A stretch of 64,000 bases of DNA from Sphingopyxis sp. (GTDB taxonomy: Bacteria; Pseudomonadota; Alphaproteobacteria; Sphingomonadales; Sphingomonadaceae): contig JAEULK010000050.1 in NCBI GenBank assembly GCA_016793775.1, forward strand, positions 89,612 through 153,611. Reading direction: 5' to 3'. Made by a program: the position numbers and the translations under genes. Below the pieces are notes generated by a model. The model worked only from the letters and a program-made list of their open reading frames with translations. It made no database searches and had not been told where the DNA came from. Shown one piece after another: positions 56,442-64,000 of the stretch (position 1 is its first letter; each line of letters begins with the position of its first letter).

Positions 56442-57662
56442 ATGACTGCTTCCCAGACCTTGCCCAACAGCCTGCGCACCGGCCCCGACGACCGCGGCCA
56501 TTTCGGCCAGTTCGGCGGCCGCTATGTCGCCGAGACGCTGATGCCGCTGATTCTCGACCTCGAGCGCGAATATCGCCGCGCGCAGGCCGATCCGGCGTTC
56601 AAGGCCGAATTCGACGATTTGCTCAAAAATTATGTGGGTCGCCCCAGTCCGCTGTGGCTCGCCCGGCGGCTGACCGACCATCTCGGCGGCGGGAAAATCT
56701 ATCTGAAACGCGAGGATCTGAACCACACCGGCGCGCACAAGATCAACAATTGCATCGGCCAGATCCTGCTCGCGAAGCGGATGGGCAAGCAAAAGATCAT
56801 CGCCGAGACCGGCGCGGGGCAGCACGGCGTCGCGACCGCGACCGTCGCCGCGCTGTTCGGCCTGCCCTGCACCATCTTCATGGGCGCGGTCGATGTCGCG
56901 CGGCAACAGCCCAACGTGTTCCGCATGAAATTGCTGGGCGCCGAAGTGGTCGCGGTCGAGAGCGGCGCCAAGACGCTGAAGGACGCGATGAATGAGGCGC
57001 TGCGTCATTGGGTCGCGAACGTCCACGACACTTTCTACATCATCGGCACCGTCGCGGGGCCGCATCCCTACCCTGAGCTGGTGCGCGATTTCCAGTCGGT
57101 GATCGGCGACGAAGCGAAGGCGCAGATTTTGGAGGCCGAGGGCCGCCTGCCCGACATGCTGATCGCGCCGGTCGGCGGCGGGTCGAACGCGATCGGGCTG
57201 TTCCATCCCTTCCTCGACGACGCGGGCGTCGAGATCGTCGGGGTCGAGGCGGCTGGCGAAGGGCTGGACGGCAAGCATGCCGCCAGCCTCGCGGGCGGGC
57301 GGCCGGGCATATTGCATGGCAACAAGACGTACCTGCTGCAGGACGAGGACGGCCAGATCACCGAAGCGCACAGCATCTCGGCGGGGCTCGACTATCCGGG
57401 GATCGGGCCCGAGCATAGCTGGCTGCACGACATCGGCCGCGTCCGCTACGAACCCGTGACCGATGCCGAGGCGCTGGCGAGCTTCCAGAAGCTGACCCAG
57501 CTGGAGGGGATCATCCCAGCGCTGGAGAGCGCGCACGCGATCGCCGCCGCCGAGCGCATCGCGCCGACGCTGGGCAAGGACAAGATCATCATCGTCAATT
57601 GCTCGGGGCGCGGGGACAAGGATATCTTCACCGTGGCCGAGGCGCTGGGGGTGGAGCTGTGA
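56442..57662 (+). CDS. trpB: Tryptophan synthase beta chain
   Basis: 406 residues from the ATG at 56442, which has GGAAA upstream; ATG 56430 and TTG 56424 are alternatives. The PLP lysine is in [26 protein letters not shown] is the indole-site block, and GGGSNAIG binds phosphate. It makes tryptophan from serine and indole. Its TGA overlaps the GTG of a small membrane protein gene by four bases. Confidence 0.95.
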   Translation: MTASQTLPNSLRTGPDDRGHFGQFGGRYVAETLMPLILDLEREYRRAQADPAFKAEFDDLLKNYVGRPSPLWLARRLTDHLGGGKIYLKREDLNHTGAHKINNCIGQILLAKRMGKQKIIAETGAGQHGVATATVAALFGLPCTIFMGAVDVARQQPNVFRMKLLGAEVVAVESGAKTLKDAMNEALRHWVANVHDTFYIIGTVAGPHPYPELVRDFQSVIGDEAKAQILEAEGRLPDMLIAPVGGGSNAIGLFHPFLDDAGVEIVGVEAAGEGLDGKHAASLAGGRPGILHGNKTYLLQDEDGQITEAHSISAGLDYPGIGPEHSWLHDIGRVRYEPVTDAEALASFQKLTQLEGIIPALESAHAIAAAERIAPTLGKDKIIIVNCSGRGDKDIFTVAEALGVEL

Positions 57663-57847
57663 GCGTTTTCAATCGGCGGCAATTTTTGGTCAGCCTGATC
57701 TGTGTTTACGCGGCCTTTGCGACTGTCGCCCTCATGTTCATCTGGTTTGGAAATGCATCGGTTCGTAGCGCCATCGTCTGGGCGGCGATTTGCTCGCCTT
57801 TTTTGATAGGTACCGCGATGAGGTCCGCACGAAAGTTCGTCAAATGA
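57659..57847 (+). CDS. Small two-helix membrane protein within trpBA
   Basis: 62 residues. GTG start inside the trpB stop (GTGA); its TGA lies inside the trpA start (ATGA). Short basic lead (FNRRQF), helix about 8-30 ([18 protein letters not shown]), a turn, helix about 36-52 ([16 protein letters not shown]), and a basic tail (RSARKFVK). The positive-inside rule places both ends in the cytoplasm. Its composition is less GC-rich than trpB and trpA. I recognise no family. The double overlap speaks for real translation. Confidence 0.7.
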   Translation: MSVFNRRQFLVSLICVYAAFATVALMFIWFGNASVRSAIVWAAICSPFLIGTAMRSARKFVK

Positions 57848-58635
57848 CCCGATTCGCCGCCACCTTCGCCAAGCCGCGCACCGCGCTGATCGCCTTCATA
57901 ACCGCGGGCGACGGCGATACCGCCGCGAACCTCGATGCGCTGGTCGCTGGGGGTGCCGATGTGATCGAACTGGGCATGCCGTTCACCGATCCGATGGCCG
58001 ATGGGCCCGCGATCCAGGCAGCAAATCTGCGCAGCCTCGCCAAGGGGACGACGACAGCCGACATCTTCGCGATGGCGGCGGCCTTCCGCGCGCGGCATGC
58101 CGAGGTTCCGCTGGTGCTGATGGGTTATGCCAACCCGATGACGGTGCGCGGGGCCGACTGGTTCGCTGCCGAATGCGCGAAGGCGGGGGTCGACGGGATC
58201 ATCTGCGTCGATATTCCTTCCGAAGAGGATGCCGAACTGGGACCGAGCTTGCGCACGGCGGGGGTCGATTTGATCCGCCTCGCGACGCCAACGACCGATC
58301 CGGCGCGGTTGCCCGCGGCGCTCGAAGGCGCGGGTGGGTTCCTCTATTATGTCAGCGTCGCGGGGATCACCGGGCTGCAGCAGGCGGCGCAGGCTAGCAT
58401 CGAGGAGGCCGTCGCGCGGCTCAAGGCTGCGACCGACCTGCCCGTTGCGGTGGGTTTCGGGGTGCGCACCCCCAAACAGGCCGCCCAGATCGCCAGGGTC
58501 GCCGACGGCGTCGTCGTCGGTTCGGCCTTCATCGACATCATCGCCGAGCATGGCGATGCGGCCGCGCCGCACGTCGAGGCCTTCACCCGTTCGCTCGCCG
58601 ATGCTATCCATGGCGCAAAGGAGATCGCCGCATGA
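57844..58635 (+). CDS. trpA: Tryptophan synthase alpha chain
   Basis: 263 residues. The catalytic Glu is in [19 protein letters not shown], and the catalytic Asp in [15 protein letters not shown]. The phosphate site [10 protein letters not shown] and [11 protein letters not shown] follow. It releases indole from indole-3-glycerol phosphate and passes it to TrpB. Four-base overlaps at both ends, with the small membrane gene and with accD. Confidence 0.95.
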   Translation: MTRFAATFAKPRTALIAFITAGDGDTAANLDALVAGGADVIELGMPFTDPMADGPAIQAANLRSLAKGTTTADIFAMAAAFRARHAEVPLVLMGYANPMTVRGADWFAAECAKAGVDGIICVDIPSEEDAELGPSLRTAGVDLIRLATPTTDPARLPAALEGAGGFLYYVSVAGITGLQQAAQASIEEAVARLKAATDLPVAVGFGVRTPKQAAQIARVADGVVVGSAFIDIIAEHGDAAAPHVEAFTRSLADAIHGAKEIAA

Positions 58636-59483
58636 GCTGGCTCGAACGCGTCCGCAACGCTCTGCCCTTCGCGGCCAAGCGCGATACCGCCGACAACCTC
58701 TGGCACAAGTGCCGCGAATGCCAGCAGATGGTGTTCGTCAAGGAATGGCAGGACAATCTGAACGTCTGCCCGCGCTGCGACCATCATGACCGTATCGGCG
58801 CGAGCGAGCGGTTCTTGCAGCTGTTCGACGGCGGGCTGCACGAGATTCTGGCCGCCCCTGCGGCGCCCGAGGACCCGCTGAAGTTCAAGGACACCAAGAA
58901 ATATACCGACCGCATCAAGGCCGCGCGCGCGCAAACCGGCGACCGCGACGCCTATCAGAACGCCTTCGGGCGGATCGGCGGGCATCCGGCAGTGATCGGC
59001 GTGCAGGATTTCGCCTTCATGGGCGGGTCGATGGGGGTCGCGGTCGGCGAAGCCTTCGTCGCCGGGGTCGAGGAAGCGATCAAGCGCGGCGCGCCTTATG
59101 TGGCGATCACCGCAGCGGGCGGCGCGCGCATGCAGGAAGGCACGCTGTCGCTGATGCAGATGCCGCGCGCGACGGTGGCGCTGGCGCGGCTGCGCCGCGC
59201 GGGGCTTCCTTACATTGTGCTGCTCACCGATCCCACGACGGGCGGGGTGACCGCGAGCTATGCGATGCTGGGCGACGTGCAGATCAGCGAACCCAAGGCA
59301 CTGATCGGCTTTGCGGGGCAGCGCGTGATCGAGAATACGATCCGCGAGAAATTGCCCGAAGGCTTCCAGCGCGCCGAATATCTGCTCGATCACGGGATGA
59401 TCGACATGGTGGTGCACCGGAAGGAATTGCCCGCGACGCTGGGGCGGCTGATCAGCTATCTGGCGCCGGAGAAGGCGGCTTAG
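58632..59483 (+). CDS. accD: Acetyl-CoA carboxylase carboxyltransferase subunit beta
   Basis: 283 residues. Zinc ribbon CRECQQM-17-CPRC near residues 30-52. Carboxyltransferase core: [35 protein letters not shown] and [17 protein letters not shown]. It works with AccA in the first step of fatty acid synthesis. Start overlaps the trpA stop (ATGA). Confidence 0.95.
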   Translation: MSWLERVRNALPFAAKRDTADNLWHKCRECQQMVFVKEWQDNLNVCPRCDHHDRIGASERFLQLFDGGLHEILAAPAAPEDPLKFKDTKKYTDRIKAARAQTGDRDAYQNAFGRIGGHPAVIGVQDFAFMGGSMGVAVGEAFVAGVEEAIKRGAPYVAITAAGGARMQEGTLSLMQMPRATVALARLRRAGLPYIVLLTDPTTGGVTASYAMLGDVQISEPKALIGFAGQRVIENTIREKLPEGFQRAEYLLDHGMIDMVVHRKELPATLGRLISYLAPEKAA

Positions 59484-59486
59484 ATA

Positions 59487-59630
59487 TTCCCCTCCCTGCA
59501 AGGGAGGGGTTAGGGGTGGGTCTCGGCGGTCGGGGCTCGATGCCCCGATCGACGATTTCGACCTCGACGTAGCCGCGTGGCTTTGCCGCGCCCCCACCCC
59601 CAGCCCCTCCCTTCCAGGGAGGGGAGGAAA
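59487..59630. repeat. Composite palindromic repeat between accD and folC
   Basis: The left hairpin CCCCTCCCT/AGGGAGGGG (59489-59509) and right hairpin CCCCTCCCT/AGGGAGGGG (59604-59624) are nearly the same. AGGGGTGGG near 59512 and CCCACCCC near 59592 are inverse, so the whole element folds back on itself. Its right end supplies GGGGAGG, the likely ribosome site of folC. Confidence 0.75.
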
Positions 59631-59632
59631 AG

Positions 59633-60973
59633 ATGCCCGACCACGCTTTCAGTTCCGACCCCGCCGTGCAGGCGCAGCTCGACCGGCTCGCGGCGCTGTC
59701 GCCGGGGCGCGACGTGCTGGGGCTCGAGCGGATCGCCGAGCTTTGCGCTCGGCTGGGTAATCCGCAGAACAGCCTTCCGCGGACCTTCCATGTCGCGGGG
59801 ACCAACGGCAAGGGATCGACCTGCGCCTATCTGCGCGCGATCCTTGAGGCGCAGGGGCGGCGCGTGCATTGCTATACCAGCCCGCATCTGGTGCGCTTCA
59901 ACGAGCGAATCCGGATTGCGGGGACGCTGATCGAGGATGCGGCGCTCGCGGCGCTGCTCGCGGAAGTGCTCGATGTGGCGCAGGATTTGCAGGCGAGCTT
60001 TTTCGAAATCACCACCGCCGCCGCCTTCCTCGCCTTTGCGCGCCATCCCGCGGACGATTGTATCGTCGAGGTCGGGCTAGGCGGACGGCTCGATGCGACC
60101 AATGTCATTCCGGCGCCCGCGGTGTGCGGGATCGCTTCGCTCGGGATCGACCATGAGGGCTTCCTGCTCGCGCCCGAGGCGGGGACGCCCGATGAGCCGG
60201 CGGTGCGAATCGCATGGGAAAAGGCCGGTATCTTCAAGTGCGGGGCGGCACTGGCGACGCTCGCCTATCCGGCACCGCTGATGGACATCATCAAGCAGCG
60301 CGCGGCCGAGGTCGGCGGCACGCTCTTTTCCGAAGACGAAGACTGGAAAATCGTCCCCGCGACCGGCGGCTTTCGCTGGCAATCGACCCTCGGCTCGATC
60401 GACCGTCCGCTGCGAACGCGCATGGCCGGCGCCCACCAGCAGCGCAACGCGGGGCTGGCGATCGCGATGCTCAACATCGCGCCGCACCCGCGCCCGAGCG
60501 AGGCGGAGGTCGCGGAGGGGGTGGCGGCGGCTTTCTGGCCGGGACGGATGCAGCGGCTCGGCGACGGACCGCTGACGCGGCTTGTCCCCGCCGGTAGCAC
60601 GGTCTGGCTCGACGGGGGGCATAATCCCGACGCGGGGGCGGCGCTGGGGCGTGCGCTGGCTGGCAAGGCGCCGCTGCACATCGTTTGCGGGCTGCTCAGC
60701 AACAAGGATGCGATGGGGTTCCTGCGGCCCTTTGCCGACCGGATCGCGTCGTTCCAGGCGGTGCCGATCCCGGGGCATGAGCATCATGATCCCAGGGATT
60801 TGTGCCATTGGGTAGAGCGCGATTTGGGCATCGTCGATGTGCAGCCGTGCGACGATGTTGCGGCTGCGCTGCGCCATATCGCGGCCCAGCGGGCGCCGGG
60901 CGAGGTGCTGATCTGCGGGTCGCTGTATCTGGCGGGGGTGGTGCTGGCAGCCAATGGCGAGATGCCGGTTTAG
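59633..60973 (+). CDS. folC: Folylpolyglutamate synthase / dihydrofolate synthase
   Basis: 446 residues. P-loop in VAGTNGKGSTCAYL near residues 45-58; SPHLVRFNERI, FFEITTAAAFLAF, DDCIVEVGLGGRLDATNVI, and the Mur-ligase-like C-terminal domain with WLDGGHNPDAG. It adds glutamate to folates. Its ribosome site GGGGAGG comes from the repeat element ending 2 nt upstream. Confidence 0.94.
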   Translation: MPDHAFSSDPAVQAQLDRLAALSPGRDVLGLERIAELCARLGNPQNSLPRTFHVAGTNGKGSTCAYLRAILEAQGRRVHCYTSPHLVRFNERIRIAGTLIEDAALAALLAEVLDVAQDLQASFFEITTAAAFLAFARHPADDCIVEVGLGGRLDATNVIPAPAVCGIASLGIDHEGFLLAPEAGTPDEPAVRIAWEKAGIFKCGAALATLAYPAPLMDIIKQRAAEVGGTLFSEDEDWKIVPATGGFRWQSTLGSIDRPLRTRMAGAHQQRNAGLAIAMLNIAPHPRPSEAEVAEGVAAAFWPGRMQRLGDGPLTRLVPAGSTVWLDGGHNPDAGAALGRALAGKAPLHIVCGLLSNKDAMGFLRPFADRIASFQAVPIPGHEHHDPRDLCHWVERDLGIVDVQPCDDVAAALRHIAAQRAPGEVLICGSLYLAGVVLAANGEMPV

Positions 60974-60975
60974 AT

Positions 60976-61006
60976 AGCGATCCTCCCCGGAACGGGGAGG
61001 ATCGCT
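60976..61006. terminator. Palindrome between folC and the TPR gene
   Basis: Perfect 14-bp stem AGCGATCCTCCCCG/CGGGGAGGATCGCT with GAA between. Placed between convergent genes, 2 nt past the folC stop. No T-run, but the strong stem could stop both transcripts. It carries the CCTCCCC core of the repeat family. Confidence 0.6.
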
Positions 61007-61013
61007 CGCCGCC

Positions 61014-61757
61014 CTACCCCAGTTCGGCGAGCATCCGTTTCGCCCAGTCGTACATATCGGCGTTGGCCTTCAGCATCGCGGGCGGGGTGCGCCTTTTGCG
61101 GATTTCGACCTCTTTCAGCACCGTCCGCGCGCCCGCCCTGTCGCCGGCGGCGATCAGCAGCGCGGCGATGCGGCAGCGGACCTCGTCGCCCGGCACGCGA
61201 TCGACGATGCCGCGATAGAGCGCCAGCGCATCGGCGCTGCGCCCGTCGATCTCGGCCACCTTGGCGCGCAGCAGGTCGCGGCGGTCGCGCTCCGACGCCG
61301 AATTGGTCTCGGGCAGCCCGTCGAGCGCCGCGAGCGCGTCGTCCGACAGCCCGGCTTCATAGGCCGCCTCGGCTATGCGCATGCCGATCGCCCGGTCGTT
61401 GTGCGGCGACACCCGCTGGGCCTCGCGAAACTGGTAGAGCGCCTGCTCGTAACGCTCGCGCGCCATCAGCGCGTCGCCGAAGGCCAGCCGATTGCCGACC
61501 GTGTCGCTGAATTCGAGCGCGTCGCGGGCGTCGCGCACATGGCGGTCGGGGTCCATGCTGTCGGCGATGTTCGCCTTGACCTGCTTGACCCGCCGGTCGC
61601 GCGACAGGTTCGGCATGATCTCGACGATGAAATAGGCGAGCATGCCGATCATCGGCAGGAAGGCGATCGCCATGATCCAGGCGGTGTTGCGCCCGGTGCG
61701 GAAGACATGGACGATGCAGGCGATCTGCAGCGCGATGGTGGCGAATATCCAGAGCAT
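61014..61757 (-). CDS. PLDc_N-type membrane domain with TPR repeats
   Basis: 247 residues. Two N-terminal helices (about 3-18 and 25-48, with the motif RTGRNTAWIMAIAFLPMIGMLAYFIVE, in the layout of the phospholipase D N-terminal membrane module). Then TPR-like helix pairs to the end (GDALMARERYEQALYQFREAQRVSPHN, AYEAGLSDDALAALDGL). No catalytic PLD motif. It may be a membrane-bound scaffold. Its ATG overlaps the stop of the transporter gene by one base (TGATG), so the two are coupled. Confidence 0.85.
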   Translation of the reverse strand: MLWIFATIALQIACIVHVFRTGRNTAWIMAIAFLPMIGMLAYFIVEIMPNLSRDRRVKQVKANIADSMDPDRHVRDARDALEFSDTVGNRLAFGDALMARERYEQALYQFREAQRVSPHNDRAIGMRIAEAAYEAGLSDDALAALDGLPETNSASERDRRDLLRAKVAEIDGRSADALALYRGIVDRVPGDEVRCRIAALLIAAGDRAGARTVLKEVEIRKRRTPPAMLKANADMYDWAKRMLAELG

Positions 61758-63313
61758 CAGGCGGGTACGCGGTCCTTGCCCTTCCAGGCCAGGCCGACGC
61801 CGACGGCGAAGACGGCAATGGACATAGCGAGGATGAGGTTATCGAGTTCGAGTGGCTGCCACAGCAGCACGCCGACAAGGCCCGCGACGATCAGCGCGAA
61901 ACCGACGATGCGCCGCGCGCCGACGGGCTGGCGCAATTGCCGCTCGTCGACCGCCTCGGTCTGGCGGACGCCATCGACGACATAGCCCTTGCTCCACAGC
62001 ATCCACAGCAGCAGCATGCCGGGGATCGCGGCGACGACGGTGAAGCTCCAGAAACCAACCCAGCCGAGCTTTTCGGCGACGATACCGGCGGGACCCGCCA
62101 TGAAAGTCCGCCCCACGCCCGCGAAGGACGACAGCAGCGCGAATTGCGTCGCGGTATAGGCGATGTTCGAGAGACCCGAGAGATAGGTGGCGAAGACGGT
62201 GAGGCCAATGCCGCTGGTCATATTCTCGGTCACGATCGCCGCGACCATCATCCAGTAATGGCTGCCGGTCGCGGCAAGGATCATGAACATGATGTTCGAG
62301 AACATCATCATCAGCCCCGAGATCAGCAGCGCGCGGCCCATGCCGAGCCACAGCAGGAAGGGCGCGCCGAGCGCCGATCCGACGATCAGCGCGCCGAAAC
62401 CCCACAGCTTGTTCGCGGATATATAATCGAGGTCGGCAAAGCCCAGATCGACGATCATCGGCCCGAGCATCACCTGCCCCATCGCGTCGCCGACCTTGTA
62501 CACGAGCACGAAGCCAAGGATCAGGAAAGCGCCGTGGCGGGTCAGGAATTCGCGGAACGGGTTGACCACCGCCTCGGTCAGCCATTGGCCGGGCTTCATG
62601 CCCGCGGCGTTTTCAAAGCGGTCGACGAACTTGCCGGGGCCGACCCACAAGGCGCCGATGATGGCGGGGACGATGCAGAAGGCGGTGAGGCCATAGGCGG
62701 TGGCCCAGCCGAGCCCCAACCCCTCGGCCGAAGCGAAATAGATGGTGCCGGCGCCCGCGATGAGATTGCCGGTGCGATAGCCAAACTGATTGCTCGCAGT
62801 GCCGTGCGCGAACTCGTCCTCCTCGAGGATCTCGATGCGATAGGCGTCGATGACGATATCCTGCGTCGCCGATAGAAAAGCCGTGATCAGCGCCCACAAA
62901 GCGAAGGGCCAGAGGTCGCCGGGTTTCGGATCGCTGGCGCCCAATTGCCAGACCGACACGAACAGCAAAGCCTGAATGAAGAAGAGCCAGCTGCGGCGCT
63001 GGCCGAAGGTCCTGGTCAGGAACGGTAGCGGCAGCTTGTCGACCAGCGGCGCCCAGAGGAATTTGAGCGTGTAAGGGATGCCGAGCGCGACCGCGAAGCC
63101 TATCGTCGCGGTGTCGATCTTCACCTTGGCCAGCCAGAAGGTCATCGTCGCGACCAGCAGGGTCAGCGGGAAGCCGCTCGAAATGCCGAGCAGGAAGGCG
63201 ACCATCGGGTTCTTGCGCAGATAGGGGCGGAAGGCCGGGATCGACAGCGCGACGACGACCAGCCCGACGAGAATCCCCGCGAAGATGATAAAACGAATAT
63301 AATCGACCGACAT
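61757..63313 (-). CDS. AmpG-like MFS transporter
   Basis: 518 residues, 12 to 14 membrane helices. PYTLKFLWAPLVDKLPLPFL and FLSATQDIVIDAYRIEIL match the AmpG branch, which imports muropeptides for cell-wall recycling. YVVDGVRQTEAVDERQLRQPVGARR is a polar link before the two extra C-terminal helices. Substrate is inferred from the family. No ampC or ampD lies nearby. First gene of a unit of two with the TPR protein. Confidence 0.85.
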   Translation of the reverse strand: MSVDYIRFIIFAGILVGLVVVALSIPAFRPYLRKNPMVAFLLGISSGFPLTLLVATMTFWLAKVKIDTATIGFAVALGIPYTLKFLWAPLVDKLPLPFLTRTFGQRRSWLFFIQALLFVSVWQLGASDPKPGDLWPFALWALITAFLSATQDIVIDAYRIEILEEDEFAHGTASNQFGYRTGNLIAGAGTIYFASAEGLGLGWATAYGLTAFCIVPAIIGALWVGPGKFVDRFENAAGMKPGQWLTEAVVNPFREFLTRHGAFLILGFVLVYKVGDAMGQVMLGPMIVDLGFADLDYISANKLWGFGALIVGSALGAPFLLWLGMGRALLISGLMMMFSNIMFMILAATGSHYWMMVAAIVTENMTSGIGLTVFATYLSGLSNIAYTATQFALLSSFAGVGRTFMAGPAGIVAEKLGWVGFWSFTVVAAIPGMLLLWMLWSKGYVVDGVRQTEAVDERQLRQPVGARRIVGFALIVAGLVGVLLWQPLELDNLILAMSIAVFAVGVGLAWKGKDRVPA

Positions 63314-63427
63314 GCGACGCTCCCCGGGGCCGCGCGGCGGCGGCTCTTGTTCCCTGAAACAAGGGCCTAAAGCCCCGGCGTCAAATTGGAAGCGACTATT
63401 TGGCGGCGCTGCGCCGAACCGTGCGGC

Positions 63428-63865
63428 TTACGCTGCCTCGGGCCGCCAATAGGTCTGGAGGCCGGTCACCTTGCGCGGCGCCTCGTTCTTGCAGCTCATC
63501 GCCTCGAGCGCCTTCAGCGCGGCGACAAGCGCCGAGGCGCTGTGCGGCTTGTGGAGACAAGCGAGCGCGATTTCGCTGGCATCCTCGGGGCATTGGCCGG
63601 TGACCAGCAGCACCGCGATGCCGCGGTCGCGCGCGAGCCGGGCGACCTCGCGCCCGGTCATGTCGCCCGCAAGGCCGAGATCGAGGACCAACGCATCGAT
63701 CGTCTCGGTCGCCATCAGTGCGACCGCCGCCTCGCCCGAATCGACCGAAGCGACGACGGTGTAGCCGCTGTGTTTCAGCGTCCGCTCATTGTCGAACGCG
63801 ACCAGCGGGTCATCCTCGATGACCAGCAGCCGCTTGATGCACGACGGGCGGGACGCGAACAGCAT
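63428..63865 (-). CDS. Stand-alone receiver-domain response regulator
   Basis: 145 residues from the ATG at 63865, which has GGGAG 5 nt upstream; ATG 63889 (153 residues) is also possible. Receiver fold: RLLVIEDDPLVAF with the acidic pair (Asp18, Asp19), phosphoacceptor Asp62 in LVLDLGLAGDMTG, Thr89 in LLVTGQ, and Lys106 in LHKPHSA. There is no output domain, so it probably acts by protein contact. No histidine kinase in the window. The last 130 nt of the window hold only its upstream region. Confidence 0.9.
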   Translation of the reverse strand: MLFASRPSCIKRLLVIEDDPLVAFDNERTLKHSGYTVVASVDSGEAAVALMATETIDALVLDLGLAGDMTGREVARLARDRGIAVLLVTGQCPEDASEIALACLHKPHSASALVAALKALEAMSCKNEAPRKVTGLQTYWRPEAA

Positions 63866-64000
63866 GACAACTCCCTTCATCGGCGACATGACTCTCACCT
63901 CTCCCTCGTGCAAGCGGCCTTTTGCTTGGCATCGACGAAGTGATGCATTTCCGTCTATGAGCGTGATCACAGAGCAACACTCTTGCCCCGAATAACGACA

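Overview
The window is chromosomal DNA of a high-GC alphaproteobacterium, most likely Sphingomonadales (Sphingopyxis or a close relative). The evidence is the GcrA cell-cycle regulator, split b/b' ATP synthase stalk subunits, the gene order lapA-pyrF-trpF-trpB-trpA-accD-folC, the YdbL/YnbE/YdbH set, and palindromic intergenic repeats of a kind common in this order. Genus is an inference; no rRNA is present.

1-10.8 kb (minus strand): eleven secreted proteins with the phage-tail-collar / microcystin-dependent-protein fold. They fall into three sequence classes, repeated in the same order C-B-A in the direction of transcription: sets IV (8869-10808), III (6695-8640) and II (4569-6498) are complete, and set I (1-1159) runs off the left edge. 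Each set starts with a matching promoter (TTGAC[A/T], 16 nt, TAGC[T/G]T), placed 30-33 nt before the start codon of the C gene. Two sets end at good intrinsic terminators. Every mature protein carries one cysteine near each end. Between sets I and II lie a Phd-like/PAS fusion protein and a TadE/TadG-like pair. This array is the strongest candidate here for an undescribed system.

10.9-16.4 kb: a YghU-type glutathione transferase, a class III CoA-transferase and a large exported beta-propeller/amidohydrolase.

16.6-24.4 kb (plus): a compact type IV secretion operon virB2-B3-B4-B6-B8-B9-B10-B11, with no virB1, virB5, virB7, virD4 or relaxase in view. Two tandem exported beta-helix proteins follow on the other strand.

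26.8-36.7 kb: tRNA-Ser(CGA), a Yip1-like membrane protein, hspQ, an ABC-2 permease, gcrA, a hotdog thioesterase, an outer-membrane barrel, a metallo-beta-lactamase-fold hydrolase, parE, a small exported protein and a serine hydrolase with class A beta-lactamase motifs.

36.7-43.3 kb (minus): a tight run uvrC-thioesterase-recO-leuB-metZ-apaG-lysR joining DNA repair to leucine and methionine synthesis. An SDR and a small exported protein follow on the plus strand.

44.5-51.4 kb (minus): the ATP synthase Fo operon atpI-atpB-atpE-atpF'-atpF, then ydbH-ynbE-ydbL for lipid transport between the membranes.

51.5-64 kb: radC, an EF-hand protein, purB, then lapA-pyrF-trpF-trpB-(small membrane protein)-trpA-accD-folC. 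The small protein between trpB and trpA overlaps both neighbours by four bases. The window closes with an AmpG-like transporter coupled to a PLDc_N/TPR protein and a stand-alone receiver.
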